This document shows positions 9,891-22,228 of a DNA stretch of 64,000 nucleotides, piece by piece. Numbering within the stretch: position 1 is the stretch's first letter; every line of letters begins with the position of its first letter. The notes beneath the pieces are model-generated. The model saw only the letters and a list, made by a program, of their open reading frames with translations, was not told the DNA's origin and made no database searches. This DNA is from Saussurea involucrata. Taxonomy: Eukaryota; Streptophyta; Magnoliopsida; Asterales; Asteraceae. The translations under genes and the position numbers were made by a program. Location of the stretch: positions 93,164,873 to 93,228,872 of the forward strand of contig CM066326.1 in NCBI GenBank assembly GCA_033807775.1, written 5' to 3'.

Positions 9891-11814
9891 CTTAGGTTCA
9901 ATAGAGAAGTGCAAATATTTAGAGAAGTAGATAAGTAAAAAAACACGGGTCCGTTCATATATGAACGTTCATATATAAACAGTCATATATGAACGTTCAT
10001 ATATAAACAGTCATATATGACTGTTTATATATGAACGTTCATATATGAACGGACCCGTGTTTTTTTACTTCTCTACTTCTCTAAATATTTGCACTTCTCT
10101 ATTGAACCTTTCCCTATATATATATATATATTCATAAGTTTCTAAATGATAGATAAGAAAAATTTAGATTGGGGCTTCTTTCCTTTACCGTTGCAAGATG
10201 TCTCTGTGGTAGACCTTTGCAATTTAAAGATGCCATATGTGATTTATTTTTTAACACCCAGACGTGGCACATATGTGTTGGGTGTATTTTCCAATTTGAA
10301 TTTTTTAAATCTTTCTTTGTTTGGATTTCCAAAGAATTGATCTGTTTAAGCCATCAAAATCTTGTTCCTTTCTTTTACATGTTTAATTTGTTCATAATAC
10401 AATATTCAAAAAGTATTGTTCTATTTTGTTCCTTTCTTTTAAAAAGTCTTACATTTATTCTTCTACGAAACAACTAACCTCCTGGTATTAAGAACAATTT
10501 TCATGACTTCTCTTTCAGATAAGCTACTGGTTTATGAGGACATGATCTAGCTTCAACTATTAAAAAATAAATAGAAGGTCCAGATCCATTGTAATCCATA
10601 CTATTTTCTTTTGGTGTTTCAAGAAGGTGATCATGAAATAGCTTTCACCAAATTCTCATCATCATTTTAATGTTTCCTTTTGTTTAATCCTATACAAACA
10701 AGGACCAATAAGTATGCCAATATATGATTCACTGAATTCTTGAAACTATGAGCTTGTTGTATTTGAATACTTGGTTTAGATCTAATTTCAAATTCAATCT
10801 TAGGATCATTTTGTTTCAGTCTAGCAGATAAGGTGTTAATACTGGTTTGAAATTCCTGAAGTCTTGTTTACTAGAGGGATGACCACAGGGGAATAACTTT
10901 GACCGTTAGATTAATTTTTATTTCTCAAGTTTGGCACAATAGTGGATCTTTAGACTTTAGAGTATAAATTTGTTGCCTTTTTCTAGAAGTGGGGATATCT
11001 TCCAGCAACCATAAACATAAATTGGGCTTTTTAATTTCTCATCCCAAAGATCAATGTTGGGTCCTCTCTGGAAATTTGATGGAGTTTTCTCTTGCTTGCT
11101 TCAAGTTTCTTGGTTGATTTTTTCTTCATCCTCGTCTTCATGAATACCATTTGTTTCTTATATGCAGGATTTATACATTCTTCTCCCTTTTCCTGCACAA
11201 TAGAAGCCATCTTAGCATTTATCCATTCATCCACAACACCTCTCCACACTTTTACCAGCCTCCTTGCAATCTGGAGGACGTCCGTGGACCCATGCTTTTA
11301 AAGAGCACCTACATAACTTTCCATTCCTATTGCCTTCAGAGTTTTGAAAGACAAACCCATGTGTTGAAGCTTTGATAACGACTCACACAACTCTTATCAA
11401 GAATCAGTTTGATCTTCAAGACCTCGACAAGGAGAATTTGATTGAAATTAGGGACGGAATGGAAGGAAAACGAGAAGAAACTGCGACCCAATTAATGTAA
11501 AATGGAGATTGATTTAGTTGTATGAGACTTTGTTCATGTTTTATATTGTATTTGAATCAATTGACGTATTTAAGTTGAATTTTTAACTGTGTTAAAAATG
11601 GATGGTAGTATAATTTGATTAAAATGAATAGGTGCTTTTATAAATTTTAAGAGTATAACATTCCGAGTGATAAAATATGTATTATACATATTCAGACGTT
11701 TGTCAGCAACAAAAACAAACAGTCTAACTTATTCAGATTTCAGCACCACCTCTTAAAAATCAGAAGTGAAATCAGACTTCAGATTTCAGCACCTCTTAAA
11801 AAACAAACTCCACC
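9379..11814. mobile_element. PIF/Harbinger-like element, 2.4 kb, nested
   Basis: It has a TAA duplication (9376-9378 and 11815-11817) and imperfect inverted ends (GGGTTTGTTTGTTTTATTAG against GGTGGAGTTTGTTTTTTAAG). Short - strand frames at 11031-11249 (basic) and 10132-10332 are unrecognised and may be relics of an element protein. No DDE transposase is visible. A (TA)n run and a palindromic MITE sit inside it. Confidence 0.7.
9888..10114. mobile_element. Palindromic MITE in a TA microsatellite
   Basis: About 227 bp, nearly perfectly self-complementary, flanked on both sides by (TA)n. It reads GGCCTTAGGTTCAATAGAG at one end and CTATTGAACCTTTCCC at the other. The middle is built from repeats of TTCATATATGAAC. 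The relative at 45041-45470 shares the ends and the motif. Confidence 0.8.
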
Positions 11815-12001
11815 TAATTCTTTTCTAAAACATCAAATAAATCTTCTATTTCGTATTTTATTCATTCTTTAAATTTAGTAAGGATAAATTGACCAATGTT
11901 ATATGTTTTGTTCTGTCCAGTTTTATCTAACCAAACGTAGAATATCTGTTCTGTTTTGTCCTGTCCTTTCCCCTTATTTTGTCTAAGTACCAAATACATC
12001 C

Positions 12002-12438
12002 TAGAACAAAAATTTCATTTTCTCAATTTTAGAGACAGGAGATGCTATAGTACTTTTCTCTCGTCATGATGTTTTGTTGAAGAAACCCGACATCTATTTA
12101 AACCTCGTAACTTTCGATCAGACGACGATTCAGACCCTTCACCATTCAATCAACCCCTTTCTTACATCTCATCATTTGCCCATTTCTTTATCTCAAAAAG
12201 GCTCGTTGAAAATTCTCTCCAAATCAATAACCCAAACCCTAGATTTTATCCAAAACGTCTAGTTTTCACCCCAAACCCTAAATTTATCTCAATTCATCTT
12301 CAGATCACTAGATCCGACAAAGAATTTCACATTTTCGTGCTATTCATCGTTTCAATTCTCATAATTTCACTCGTTTTCTTAAACCCCATCTCACAAATTT
12401 CCCAATTTTTTTGTCAAACAATTGGCGAGTGATTGGGG
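12002..12438 (+). promoter_or_regulatory. Upstream region and 5' leader of the BPM gene
   Basis: Between the MITE end and the BPM ATG lies CT-rich, AT-moderate sequence (about 12110-12420) typical of a plant 5' leader. No confident TATA box was fixed. The nearest transposon ends only about 440 bp before the ATG. Confidence 0.4.
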
Positions 12439-15400
12439 ATGGGTAGGGCGTGTGTAGATACATCAAAACCATCTTCATCATCATCATCATCGTCGTCGAT
12501 CACCGAGACCGTTAACGGCGAGCATGATTTCAGGATTTCGGGTTATTCGCTATCGAAGGGTATTGGCATTGGGAAATATGTAGCATCGGATACGTTTATG
12601 GTTGGTGGTTATTCATGGGCGATTTATTTTTATCCTGATGGGAAGAGCATTGAGGATAACGCGAGTTATGTTTCGTTGTTTATTGCGTTGGCTAGCGATG
12701 GATCGGATGTTCGTGCGCTTTTTGAGTTGACTCTTATTGATCAAAGTGGGAAAGAGAGACATAAGGTTCATAGCCATTTTGGAAGAGCATTGGAAAGTGG
12801 GCCGTATACTCTTAAATACAGAGGTAGTATGTGGTAAGATGAACTCTGCTTCTTGATAAATTATTGATGTTTGTGTTCATTGTTTGGTTGGTTTGAGTAG
12901 ATAGATGCAATTATTATATGATTGTTCATGGGAAATTGTTCAAAATAGATGATTTGATCACCCACCCACCCACTTCGTTTTATTGCTAACTTTTCAATTT
13001 AGATGGATGCAATTATGATTGTTCATGGGGAATTGTCGAAAATAGCTGATTGAGATTACGCATGTAGCACTTATGCAACTCAGGTAACCTTACTTTTTTT
13101 CAATTTAACATTGAAAAAAAGTGGACATTACGAAAGCTGCTTAGGTTCTATTTACATGATGTTTATATGGACAATCTATATGGCACACACTCCTCGTGAT
13201 TCTATTGGATCTGCCACGTAGACATTACACAAGTAGCACTACTTACGCAACATGCGTAATAATACCTTTTTCAAACCGTTGGTTTCCGGGCCAGCTTACG
13301 CGCACCGACTAATCTCGGGCGACCACGGATGATGAACCTCCATGGCCAAAAGGCTTAAGTGCTATTTACATGATGTCTACGTGGACAAGCTATGTGGCAC
13401 ACACTCCTCCTTGGAGTGATTGCGTTGGATCTGCCACATGTAGACATTAGGCAAGTATCACCTACACAACTTGCGTTAATGTCTTTTTCTGAATATTATA
13501 TTGAAAAAAGTGGCTACGTAAGTTATTTTTAAGGGCCACTTGCATAATCTAGGCTATTTTGGTCAATAAGTTGAAAAGGTGGTTATAAAGTGAAGAGGGT
13601 GGGGGGACAAATTGGCTATTTTGGACAAAATCTCTTGTTTATATGAATTATCTTTTATCAAATGGGCAGGATTTATTTTGTTCATCTCTATGAATTTTCC
13701 TTTTAAGATGGTTCTTTGTGCTTCGTTGATTCTTGTTGATTTGGTGATGAATAGTTTAGTTATTTAGCTGCATACTCAATTTGTTTTTATAATTATCACC
13801 CATGAATGATAATCAATATACTATACTGATGTGGGTGTCTGGCCAGTTTGCACGCACATTGACTAATCCCATGGGGCCATGAAGAGAACAATCCAGAAAA
13901 TCCGGAGTGCTCCTGAGGAAACTTGAACGGGCCGACCTTTGGGGAGGATCCCAAAGGTTTGGTCTTTTTTTGCCAGTTGAGTTGGCCCTCTTTGTTGCAT
14001 TTGGTGGTATCGTTTTCTTAAGGTTGATGATTGAGTAATTCCTATGCTAAATTAAGGCATGGTTGTGATGCTATGTTGTCTTAATCGTCAATAGATTGAT
14101 TTCTTGTTCTTGCAAACAACTGCCCTACTCTCGGGGGTAGAGGTCAGGTCTGCTTACATCTCACCCATCTCACCCTTCACAGACCCTACTTTCATTCGGG
14201 ATATGCAGGGTTTGGTTTAGAGGATTTTATTCAAGTGGTTCTTCTTTCTGACCGTGGAAAGAAGAAGCAACCGCTCTGCCCTCTTAGGTTAGAGGTCAGG
14301 TCTACGTACATCTCACCCATCTCAGACCCCATGGACGGACCTAGTGTAGAGCATACGGTGGCCCGTGCCACCGCTTCGATTTGTGTAACAACTTATAGTG
14401 TATCAATTTGTTGTGTGCCACCGTATATATTTTGAAACTATAATGAGGACACAAGTTTCCCTTGGTAGTTTTGGTTTGCAAGGCTTTTCTTTCACTGCAG
14501 ACCTGTGTTCAAGTCTCGTTAGTGTGATAGTGTCATTTTCTTAGTTTTTAACTTTTAATTTCAGATTTATTATGATTCTAAAAAAACTTGAAGTAAAATA
14601 GTTGAACACAAGACCTCACATATGAAAAACAATGAACTAACCACCAGACCAATATTGATTTTTTGAAAAATATCCATGTATTTGTTTCTTATAGTCAAAT
14701 GGTGCCACCGCTTGATTATTTTTAGGTCCGTCTCTGCCGCTTTTGAAGCGGGATATACTGGGTTTGTTTGGGAGAAATTACCATAAATAGCCTTATTGGG
14801 TTAACTTTTTAAAATCATGAGTTTTTTCTGACGAAAATAGCGATTTTTAGGAGAACCGCAGAACTTTGGGGACATAAAAGGTTTTTTCCCATAATTTGTC
14901 AGAAAGAGTCTGACACCACAAGGAAAAAGGTGGCTTACCTTGTTAGACTTGCAGGATTTCGACATTTTTGAAAAACTATAATTTTGGTGGCTAAATTTAA
15001 AAAAGTTAATCAAATATGGCTATTGGCAAAGGTTCGTGTGAGAAGTTGAGGTTAACGTGAGAAGCGTGAAAAGGGGATTCAAACCGTTGATCGCTTTTAA
15101 TCAATGCCCTCCCATGAATTGCGCCTTAGAAGGGAATTGATCCAATGCATGTCATTGCATCTTATCTTGGTGCATCTCATCGTAACGTGCGTTCATTTCA
15201 TCCAATGGTTGATAACCACTTTTCACACTGCTCACGTTAACCTCAACTTCTCACCGGATCCCAACCTTTATGTTAATTACTCGTTTGGTTGGGTTTTGTT
15301 TGGTTTAGAGGCTTTTATCCGATTGGTCCTTTTTGACCGTGGATTTTTTTATTGTCGCATGCTGCAGGGGATACAAGCGGTTTTTTAAAAGATCATCTTT

Positions 15401-15718
15401 AGAAGCATCGGACTACTTGAAAGAAGATTGCCTTCAAGTCCATTGTTGTGTTGGAGTCGTTAGGTCCCATACGGAAGGGCCTAAGTCCTACTCTATCTAC
15501 GTGCCACCTTCGGATATTGGGCAGCACTTCGGGCAGCTCCTGGAATGTGGGAAGGGAACCGATGTTTCTTTTGAAGTGAACGATGAAACCTTTGCTGCCC
15601 ACAAGTTGGTACTTGCCGCCCGCTCACCGGTTTTCCGGGCGCAACTTTTTGGTCCAATGAAAGATCAAAATATTCAGTGTATCAAAGTTGAGGACATAGA
15701 AGCCCCTGCTTTTAAGGT

Positions 15719-15758
<40 letters not shown>

Positions 15759-16083
15759 TAAACGTTGGAAATGTTCGGTGAAACTAGCTTTCCGTGTTCT
15801 GTTTGTCACTTATTGTTTTTGTTTGCTATGGCTCTTAACGGAAACAGCCACTCTACCCTTTGGGGGTAGAGGTCTGGACTGCATACATTACACCCGCAAC
15901 CATGTAGATAGGGATGGCAAAAAAAAGCGAAACCGATGGTGAAAACCGAAAACCGAAATTTTGGGGCTGGGTTCGGGGACACCTTATCGGGGACAGGGCG
16001 AGGATCGGGGACATATTCGTGGATTTTATTGGGGACAGGGATGGTGATCACCGGCCCGGCCCGATATATGTGTGTATATATAA

Positions 16084-16125
<42 letters not shown>

Positions 16126-18736
16126 TTAATTTATATATATAATATCATTAAAAGAAAAATACTAACATTAAAATTTGAATGACTTTTATCCATTTTGCCT
16201 CAACAGCCCTAATAAGCCTCACAAAAAAGTCTGTTGTCTAATTATGAAATCGCGACGTTAATTGGATGATGTTTGAACTTCAATTTACGTTTATATTGTA
16301 GTTTAAGACATTGTTTAACACATTTAGACTTGCATGTTTAAAAAATTTGTAATTTACTATTAGTTGTGAAAATTAGAATTTTGTAAAAAAAATGGGGCCA
16401 GTTTCGGGTTCGGGTTGGGGATCCGGGACCCGGTGGGGATCCTCGATAAGATCCTCGACTGGGATTGGTGCTGTTACGGGGACGGGGATACCAATAACCG
16501 GACCAAACCCGGCTCATTGCCATTCCTACCTGTAGAGGTGTAAACGAGCAGAGTCGAGTAGCAGGTTATTCGAGCTCAACTCAAAAAAATGGTATTGGGT
16601 TCGAGCTCGAATAAATTTCTCATAGCAGGGCTCGAGCTTGATACTCGTTTATGGGCTCGAACTTGAGTTCAATTAGCTTGCTTATTGGCTCGACCTCAAT
16701 AGTTTCTAAACTTTGATTATATGATTTATGAACATGAAAATGTTTGACTCGAAAAAGTGTGATCGGCTCGACTCAACTTGAGTGGGATATACCGAGTTTG
16801 TTTGGTTTATATGTTTCATGCTTAGAATGCTTTCTTCGCTTTCAGGCATTACTTCATTTTATATATTGGGATAATCTCCCCGATATGGAAGAGCTTACGG
16901 GATTGAGTACAAAATCGGCTTCAACTTTGATGTTTCAACATTTGCTTGCAGCGGCTGATCGGTATGGTTTAGAGCGGCTTTTGATGCTTTGTGAGTCTAA
17001 TCTTTGTGACGATGTTGCCATTAATACCGTTGCAACAACGTTAGCGTTGGCTGAGCAGCACCATTGTCGGCAGTTAAAATCCGTGTGCCTGAAATTCGTT
17101 GCTTCGCCTGAAAATCTCCGAGGTAAAATCCTTTTTTTTCTTTTATCGGTTATAATTTGATGACTCAAGTATCGGTTCTTGATATTTCATAGTAATTTTA
17201 TCATTCGCTTATAGCAAAATGGGCTTTTTAGGACGCCAAATATGTTTAAATGATCTAATGGACCGCTTTATAGGACTTAAGTTTATATGATAAAACGATT
17301 GTGTGTTTTATGTAAAAGTGTTGCAATATGATGTTAGGACGTTTTTGGGCTTCTTAATAAACTTTTTAGGACATTTTTGAAATAAAGTGTTCTATCAGGT
17401 TTTTTAAAGTACATTTTTTAGAATGTTCTATGAACATGTATTTTTATAGAACGTTTGTTTGTATATGGCATTTTTTCCTTCAAATAATGTTATATAAAAA
17501 GATTAATTTGACGCATTATTTCAAGTGTCTTAAAATGTCCTATCAACTTATTGTAACATTTTACTTATGACCCACAATTGTTTAGTGGGAAATTGACCAA
17601 AATAGGAAATCTCCCCAAATATGGTCAAGGATCCCACAATTGTAATATCTTTACGTAAGGATCCAAATATGCTTAAGGATCCCCATTTGCTTAAAGAATT
17701 TATTTCTTTTTTTTAAATCTGAAAATAGGCTCCAGGAAAATGCCTATTTGTGTAAACTCCGGCTAAAATAGGAATTCGGTTTCAAAAGTGGCTAAAAAGT
17801 GATGTTGGTTAGGGAGATCAGCTATTTTGGTCAATTCCCTTAATTAGTCCTATAAGGGTGCGTTTGGTGCGCAGACAGGATAGGACAGGACAGGACAGAA
17901 CAACTGTTCCACGTTTGGTAAGACAGAACTGGACAGAACAGATAACATTGACCAATTTACCCTTACTAAATTTAAAGAATGAATAAAATATGAAATAGAA
18001 GGTTTATTTGATGTTTTAGAAGAGAATTGGATTTTATTTTGAGGTTATATTGGTAAAACATAAGTCTGTTCCACCTTGTTCCATGGGGTGGGGGTGGGGG
18101 TGGGGGTGGAACAGGCCTGTTCCAGTTTGTTCCAGTCTGTTCCACATAAAAGTCTTGCCAAATGTGGGACAGTGGAGTCTGTTTTGTCCTGTCCAATGTA
18201 CCAAACGCACCCTAAAGTAGTCTATTTGTCCTCGAGAACCGATTTTGTTGTAGTGATTAAAAGTCTCGTCTTTCTGTGTGGATTAATCTGTCTGGGAAAG
18301 TTTTAGTTTGGGAGGGTTTTCTTATAAATGGAAGAAACATGTTTTTTTAAATGGGAGGGTTAGGTTTGGAAAAAAAAAATTGGTTTTTTGCATAAAGCTC
18401 ACCCTAGAAGCTTACTGGATAAGCCACTCTATATCATTAAGCTACTACTTAACAGTTATGTATGGCTGACTAAATAAGTTTTGAGTCTCATTAAGCTCAT
18501 TAAGCTGCTAACAAAGAAACCGTATCTGAATATAAACTTCTGTTGTTCTTCAATCAGCTGTGATGCAGACCGATGGGTTCGACTACTTGAAAGAAAGTTG
18601 TCCACATGTATTAACTGAGCTCTTGGAGCACGTGGCTCGAATCAACGAGCATTCTCTCCCCATTAGCACCCACCCGAATGCAATCATACTCGATGGAAGC
18701 GATGCTCGTGGTAGACGGGTGAAACCCAGATTGTAA
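12439..18736 (+). CDS. BPM: BTB/POZ and MATH domain-containing protein (BPM family)
   Basis: Substrate adaptor of Cullin3 E3 ubiquitin ligases: the MATH domain holds the target (in Arabidopsis, transcription factors and others) and the BTB domain binds CUL3. Exons are 12439-12833, 15368-15716, 16846-17122 and 18558-18736, 1200 nt in all, encoding 399 aa, close to Arabidopsis BPMs (about 400-465). A Ser run follows the N-terminus. MATH covers about residues 23-165 (GYSWAIYFYPDG), BTB about 195-315 (TDVSFEV, AHKLVLAARSPVFRAQ), then a C-terminal helical tail (TLALAEQHH, LKFVASPENLR, LTELLEHVARINEH). All introns are GT-AG and phases agree. ATG 12439 is chosen because upstream codons in frame have no ATG. 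Introns of 2.5, 1.1 and 1.4 kb are packed with MITEs. The exon 2 donor (GTTCGATAT) is weak and runs straight into a TA microsatellite. Family is certain; the exact paralogue is not. Confidence 0.95.
12834..15024 (+). other. BPM intron 1, transposon relics
   Basis: Two related blocks of about 130 bp at 13143-13270 and 13357-13490 (share CTATTTACATGATGT and TGGATCTGCCAC) flank a - strand SINE 3'-end fragment at about 13275-13355. A second SINE fragment lies at about 13828-13950. Copies of a SINE-tail-like sequence (GGTAGAGGTCAGGTCT) lie at about 14130 and 14285. A Mutator-type MITE relic (GAGAAATTACCATAAATAGCC) spans about 14772-15018. Confidence 0.5.
15025..15266 (-). mobile_element. MITE of the GAGAAGTTGAGGTTAACGTG family, BPM intron 1
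   Basis: Ends GGCAAAGGTTCGTGTGAGAAG and CTTCTCACCGGATCCCAACC match the family described at 36507-36734. It lies about 100 bp before exon 2. Confidence 0.75.
15722..15754. repeat. TA microsatellite next to BPM exon 2 donor
   Basis: An uninterrupted TA run of about 32 bp begins 6 bases into BPM intron 2. Confidence 0.95.
15909..16528. mobile_element. MITE in BPM intron 2
   Basis: Inverted ends TAGGGATGGCAA and TTGCCATTCCTA, with the imperfect flanking repeat TGTAGA on both sides, suggest a hAT-type MITE. It contains a TA microsatellite at about 16093-16118. A truncated relative of the 43658 element (GTGTAAACGAGCAGAGTCGAG) follows at 16536 to about 16780. Confidence 0.6.
17587..17839. mobile_element. 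Mutator-type MITE in BPM intron 3
   Basis: Ends GGGAAATTGACCAAAATAG and CTATTTTGGTCAATTCCC are inverted repeats. The flanks TTGTTTAGT and TTAATTAGT agree at 7 of 9 bases, a likely 9-bp duplication. Confidence 0.75.
17856..18212. mobile_element. Intact MITE (GGGTGCGTTTGGT family) in BPM intron 3
   Basis: GGGTGCGTTTGGTGC and GTACCAAACGCACCC ends with TAA duplication (17853-17855, 18213-18215). It gives the undisturbed target for the nested insertion at 9379-11814. It holds a G-run block at 18085-18108. Confidence 0.88.
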
Positions 18737-20458
18737 TTGTAGACTAAAGTGTTTTATCGACATTTTTGCAGCCCCGATTTTTTGGGTTCGTTGTGAAAAG
18801 TTTTCGACTTTGTATTTCGATATATATACTGTTCTTTTCTATTCCATCTAGTTTTCTTGTTAAATGTTGGATTTGTTGCTAAAATATTAGTATTAAACCC
18901 GAAACCTCTAATCAGGGTTGTTTATTGGATCGGTCTGATCTGACCAAACTGGTCTCGGAAGTCGGAACAGACTGACACCAAAAAATACCAATTTGATTAG
19001 ACATGTTGGGGTTTATTTCTTAGGGGCTGTTTTTTTTTAATATCTCTGAAGTCTTAATCGGTAAGACATTTTTACGTTCAGACTTCAGAGGCTCTTAAGT
19101 CTGAAATACAACCTAATGTCTTATAACCTCTTAAACCACCACCTTTTATTAATCAGAAGTGAAATAAGGCTCAAGACTTCCTTAGAATTGGTTTGGTCTT
19201 AAATTGATCTAAATATGGATTGCTGCTTTAAATGGCGTCAATTTTGTCTTTATAAATTTTTGAGTACATTATGTTTTCAGTTCCTATGATTTTTTAGAAA
19301 TTGTGATTTTGGTTCATGGGCTTGTAATTTTATTTTTTCTCTTAGGCTGACTCATGTCTTTAAATATGAAAATTATGATTTTGGTTTATGTGATTTGTAA
19401 TTCATTGTTATTTTGCTTTTGAGGCCGACCTTATAGAGTAGGGGTGTGCAAAAACCGGATGGTTTGAAACCCGAACCGGAAATAAGGTGTTTGTGTAAAA
19501 TTCGAAATTAAAAAAGTCTGAAACCCGATTTTGGGGGATATTTGGGTTCGGGTTGGGTTTGATTTTTGGCCAACTAATCTGTCAGAAAACCTAATATACG
19601 TGTATATATGTAAGTTTCAAATATTAAATTTATTTCTCTAATTATTGTTATAAAGTTCTAGGCGAATCTATTTTTTTTCTAATTTCTAAACCTACTATCG
19701 ATTTCATCAACCCTATCAATCGATTGAATTTTTCCTTCAAAATCGATCGAATATTTTATATCTTTTTTGCATATAACTATACCCCAAACTGAAGTAATCC
19801 AAAACTCAAAATTTGGGGCTTGGTTTCCATACCCGAGATTTGTTCACTTTCCCCCCCCCCCCCCCCCCCCGAACTCGCCGGTCCGCCGATGCACACCCTT
19901 AAGTAACGAGGGGCACAAATAGAAATGAAATGTATATCACAAAGAAGACAACAATGAATCGTAAACCATAAGGAAGAAAACAACAATGAACTGTAAACCG
20001 TAAGGAAGAAAACAACAATAATTGTAAGCCATAAGAATGAAAATCATAATCTTAAAGTACAAGGACGAAAACTCAAATTCTAACAAAACATGGGGTCAAA
20101 AAAGCTAATTTACTACTCCCCGTCCTAAAATAAGTGTCCACGTTTTTTTAACTTTGTTCTAAAATAAGTGTCCTGTTTCAAAAACAAATAACTAAATTCT
20201 CAAATATAAACTTAATTAATGCACAAATATTAAGAGTTGTTGAGAGAGATACCTTAAATGATGGTGAATGTGAAATTGTCATTTGACCGACTAAAAAGAG
20301 TAATAATTATACATGTTTAAAACTATATACCATTTCAATTATTAAATGTGAACATTTATTTTAAAACAAATGAACTATATTTATCTTTTTCAAAATATAC
20401 TTCTTTATATTTATAAAATAATAATTATATTTAATTAAGTTTGTCTTGGTTAGTATTG
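18737..20458. other. Intergenic, MITE relics between BPM and LSM2
   Basis: A truncated PIF-type MITE begins near 19023. A foldback repeat with CAAGGACGAAAAC-type ends spans about 19225-20113 and is split by another MITE at about 19440-19899 (ends GGGGTGTGCA and TGCACACCC). A run of 20 C lies at 19851-19870. A Stowaway-type relic (CTCCCCGTCCTAAAATAAG) starts near 20117. No gene is seen. Confidence 0.5.
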
Positions 20459-20573
20459 GAGCATCTCCAACAGCTATGCTAAAATAGAAAAAGTGGGATT
20501 TTAGCATTTTTATTGCTCCAACATCTATGTTATCATCTATGCTAAAATAGAGAAAAGAGGAGAGAGATTGTAA

Positions 20574-21981
20574 GAGTATCTCCAACAGTTATGCTGTAAC
20601 ACCTCGAAATTTCCATAATTTTGTACGAGGAACGTTTAAAATATTAGAAGGGGTTGTTTTAAAAGTTACGTTATAATTTAAGGTCGAAGGGTTGAAGGTG
20701 TATTTTGGCCATAATTTTTGGGCTAAATTGTGATTTTGTGAAATCTGATGTATAAAGTTAGATTGTCGGTTAAAATTTGAGAGTTATATCATTTCATTCT
20801 TGGGAAGTCGGTTTCCTTTCAGAGAGGTTCCGATTCAAGTTCTATTCGGTAAGGAAATTCGCGTAATTCTCAATCGATTCTTTTAAGGATTGACAATCAT
20901 AGTTCAAATTCGTTTTCCACTAGGTTGAATCAGTTGTCGGAGTAAGGATTGGAAGTCTGTTTTGTCTGGTTATCGACTCTGGATTCAAACTAGGTGAGTT
21001 CATCTCACTTGATAAATTTATGTGTTATTATCAAATGTTAGAATGATTTAAACTTATACTAGTGTTGATAAATCGTGGTCAGTATAATTTGAATGGTATG
21101 CGAATTTGGGTTAGAAAGTTCGATGTTCAGGTCGAAGTTTCCGGGTAAGTAATATCTTTCCGGAAGTATCCGAAAATTGATGTTTTCCGGAAGTACCCGA
21201 TATGTTTTTCGAAACTATCCGGTAAATTGTGTTTCCCGGATTGAGAGTCCCAGATACAACTCCCGGATTGTATTTTCCGGACACTATTCCCGAATTCATA
21301 GTTTCCGGATAGTTTTTTCGAAAGTGTCCGGTAATTACTGAGTTTCCGATAACTTTTGATAAGAGACATTCTGATTAATTGATTTCAAATTTAGCAGTAC
21401 GAACATAATTATAACTCAACTTCGAGTATGATATGATATGTGATATGTTTTGATGTATTACGCACTTATGCTAGTAAGTGTAATGGATCTATAGGCACTA
21501 ACATTATTTGATAAACGTGGAATAGGCGTGGCGCTTAATCGTAATTCCCGTTGATTTAAAATGAGGAATATGCATGACACTTAATTGTAATTCTCATTTC
21601 GTATTGTGACATGAAATCGTGGAATAGGCATGTCGCTTAATTGTAATTCCCGATTTCTATTGGAAGATAAGGGATAGACATGGCTTAATTGTAATCCGTA
21701 CTTCTACTCCAAGAAATAGGCATGGCGCTTAATTGTAACTTCTTGGACATGAGTTGTAATCTAGAATCCCCCCGTGATTCGTAAGAGTGCTCTTAAACGT
21801 GATACTATGACTTACTTAGTGTTTGTCATATTCATGGAATCGGGTATGATTCCCGTCATCGAAAGATGTTATGTGTACAGTAAAAAAATTTGTAAAGAGG
21901 TTATTTTATATGCTTTGTTTACAAATTGGGTTTTCAAAGCTTATAAATGTTTTGATTTTAGCATAGCTGTTGGAGGTGCTC
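20574..21981. mobile_element. TIR element of 1.4 kb, TAA duplication
   Basis: Ends GAGTATCTCCAACAGTTATG and CATAGCTGTTGGAGGTGCTC are inverted repeats flanked by TAA (20571-20573, 21982-21984), so PIF/Harbinger type. It lies in a longer decayed relative with the same ends (about 20459-22222). Its core starts TGTAACACCTCG, like an LTR, and holds two tandem arrays: CCGGA-rich units at about 21140-21350 and units with GGCATGGCGCTTAATTGTAA at about 21520-21745. Confidence 0.7.
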
Positions 21982-22228
21982 TAAAAATCTATAAATTTAG
22001 AGAAATCTCTAAATAGATGGTTTTCCTCCAAAACTAATCATTACCCCAAAAAACAATCTATTTTCTTCTCCCAACTTTTCATATATTGAATATTTTAATA
22101 TTATAATTAAATAAATTGTATATTTTAATAAGATAATTGATACTAGAGTTGGATGCAATTTTTTTTAAAGATTTTGAATTTTTTTACTCTATTTTAGAAA
22201 AACTTTAGCATAGCTGGATCTCTAATTA

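Larger units (their letters stand above)
9187..12001. mobile_element. MITE (GGGTGCGTTTGGTAC family), split by a nested element
   Basis: The left half 9187-9378 and right half 11815-12001 together match the intact relative at 17856-18212. Both ends carry the GGTGCGTTTGGTAC-type terminus; the flank on both sides is TAG. The 2.4 kb between the halves is a separate insertion. Confidence 0.8.

Noticed and set aside
9666..9914. 82-codon - strand frame with Ile/Tyr repeats
   Set aside because: Created by the TA microsatellite and MITE end.
12433..12438. Upstream TTG start for the BPM protein
   Set aside because: Non-ATG; the ATG at 12439 is the first in frame.
21140..21745. CRISPR-like array (regular repeats)
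   Set aside because: Units are imperfect and contiguous without unique spacers, in a plant nuclear transposon; an ordinary tandem repeat.
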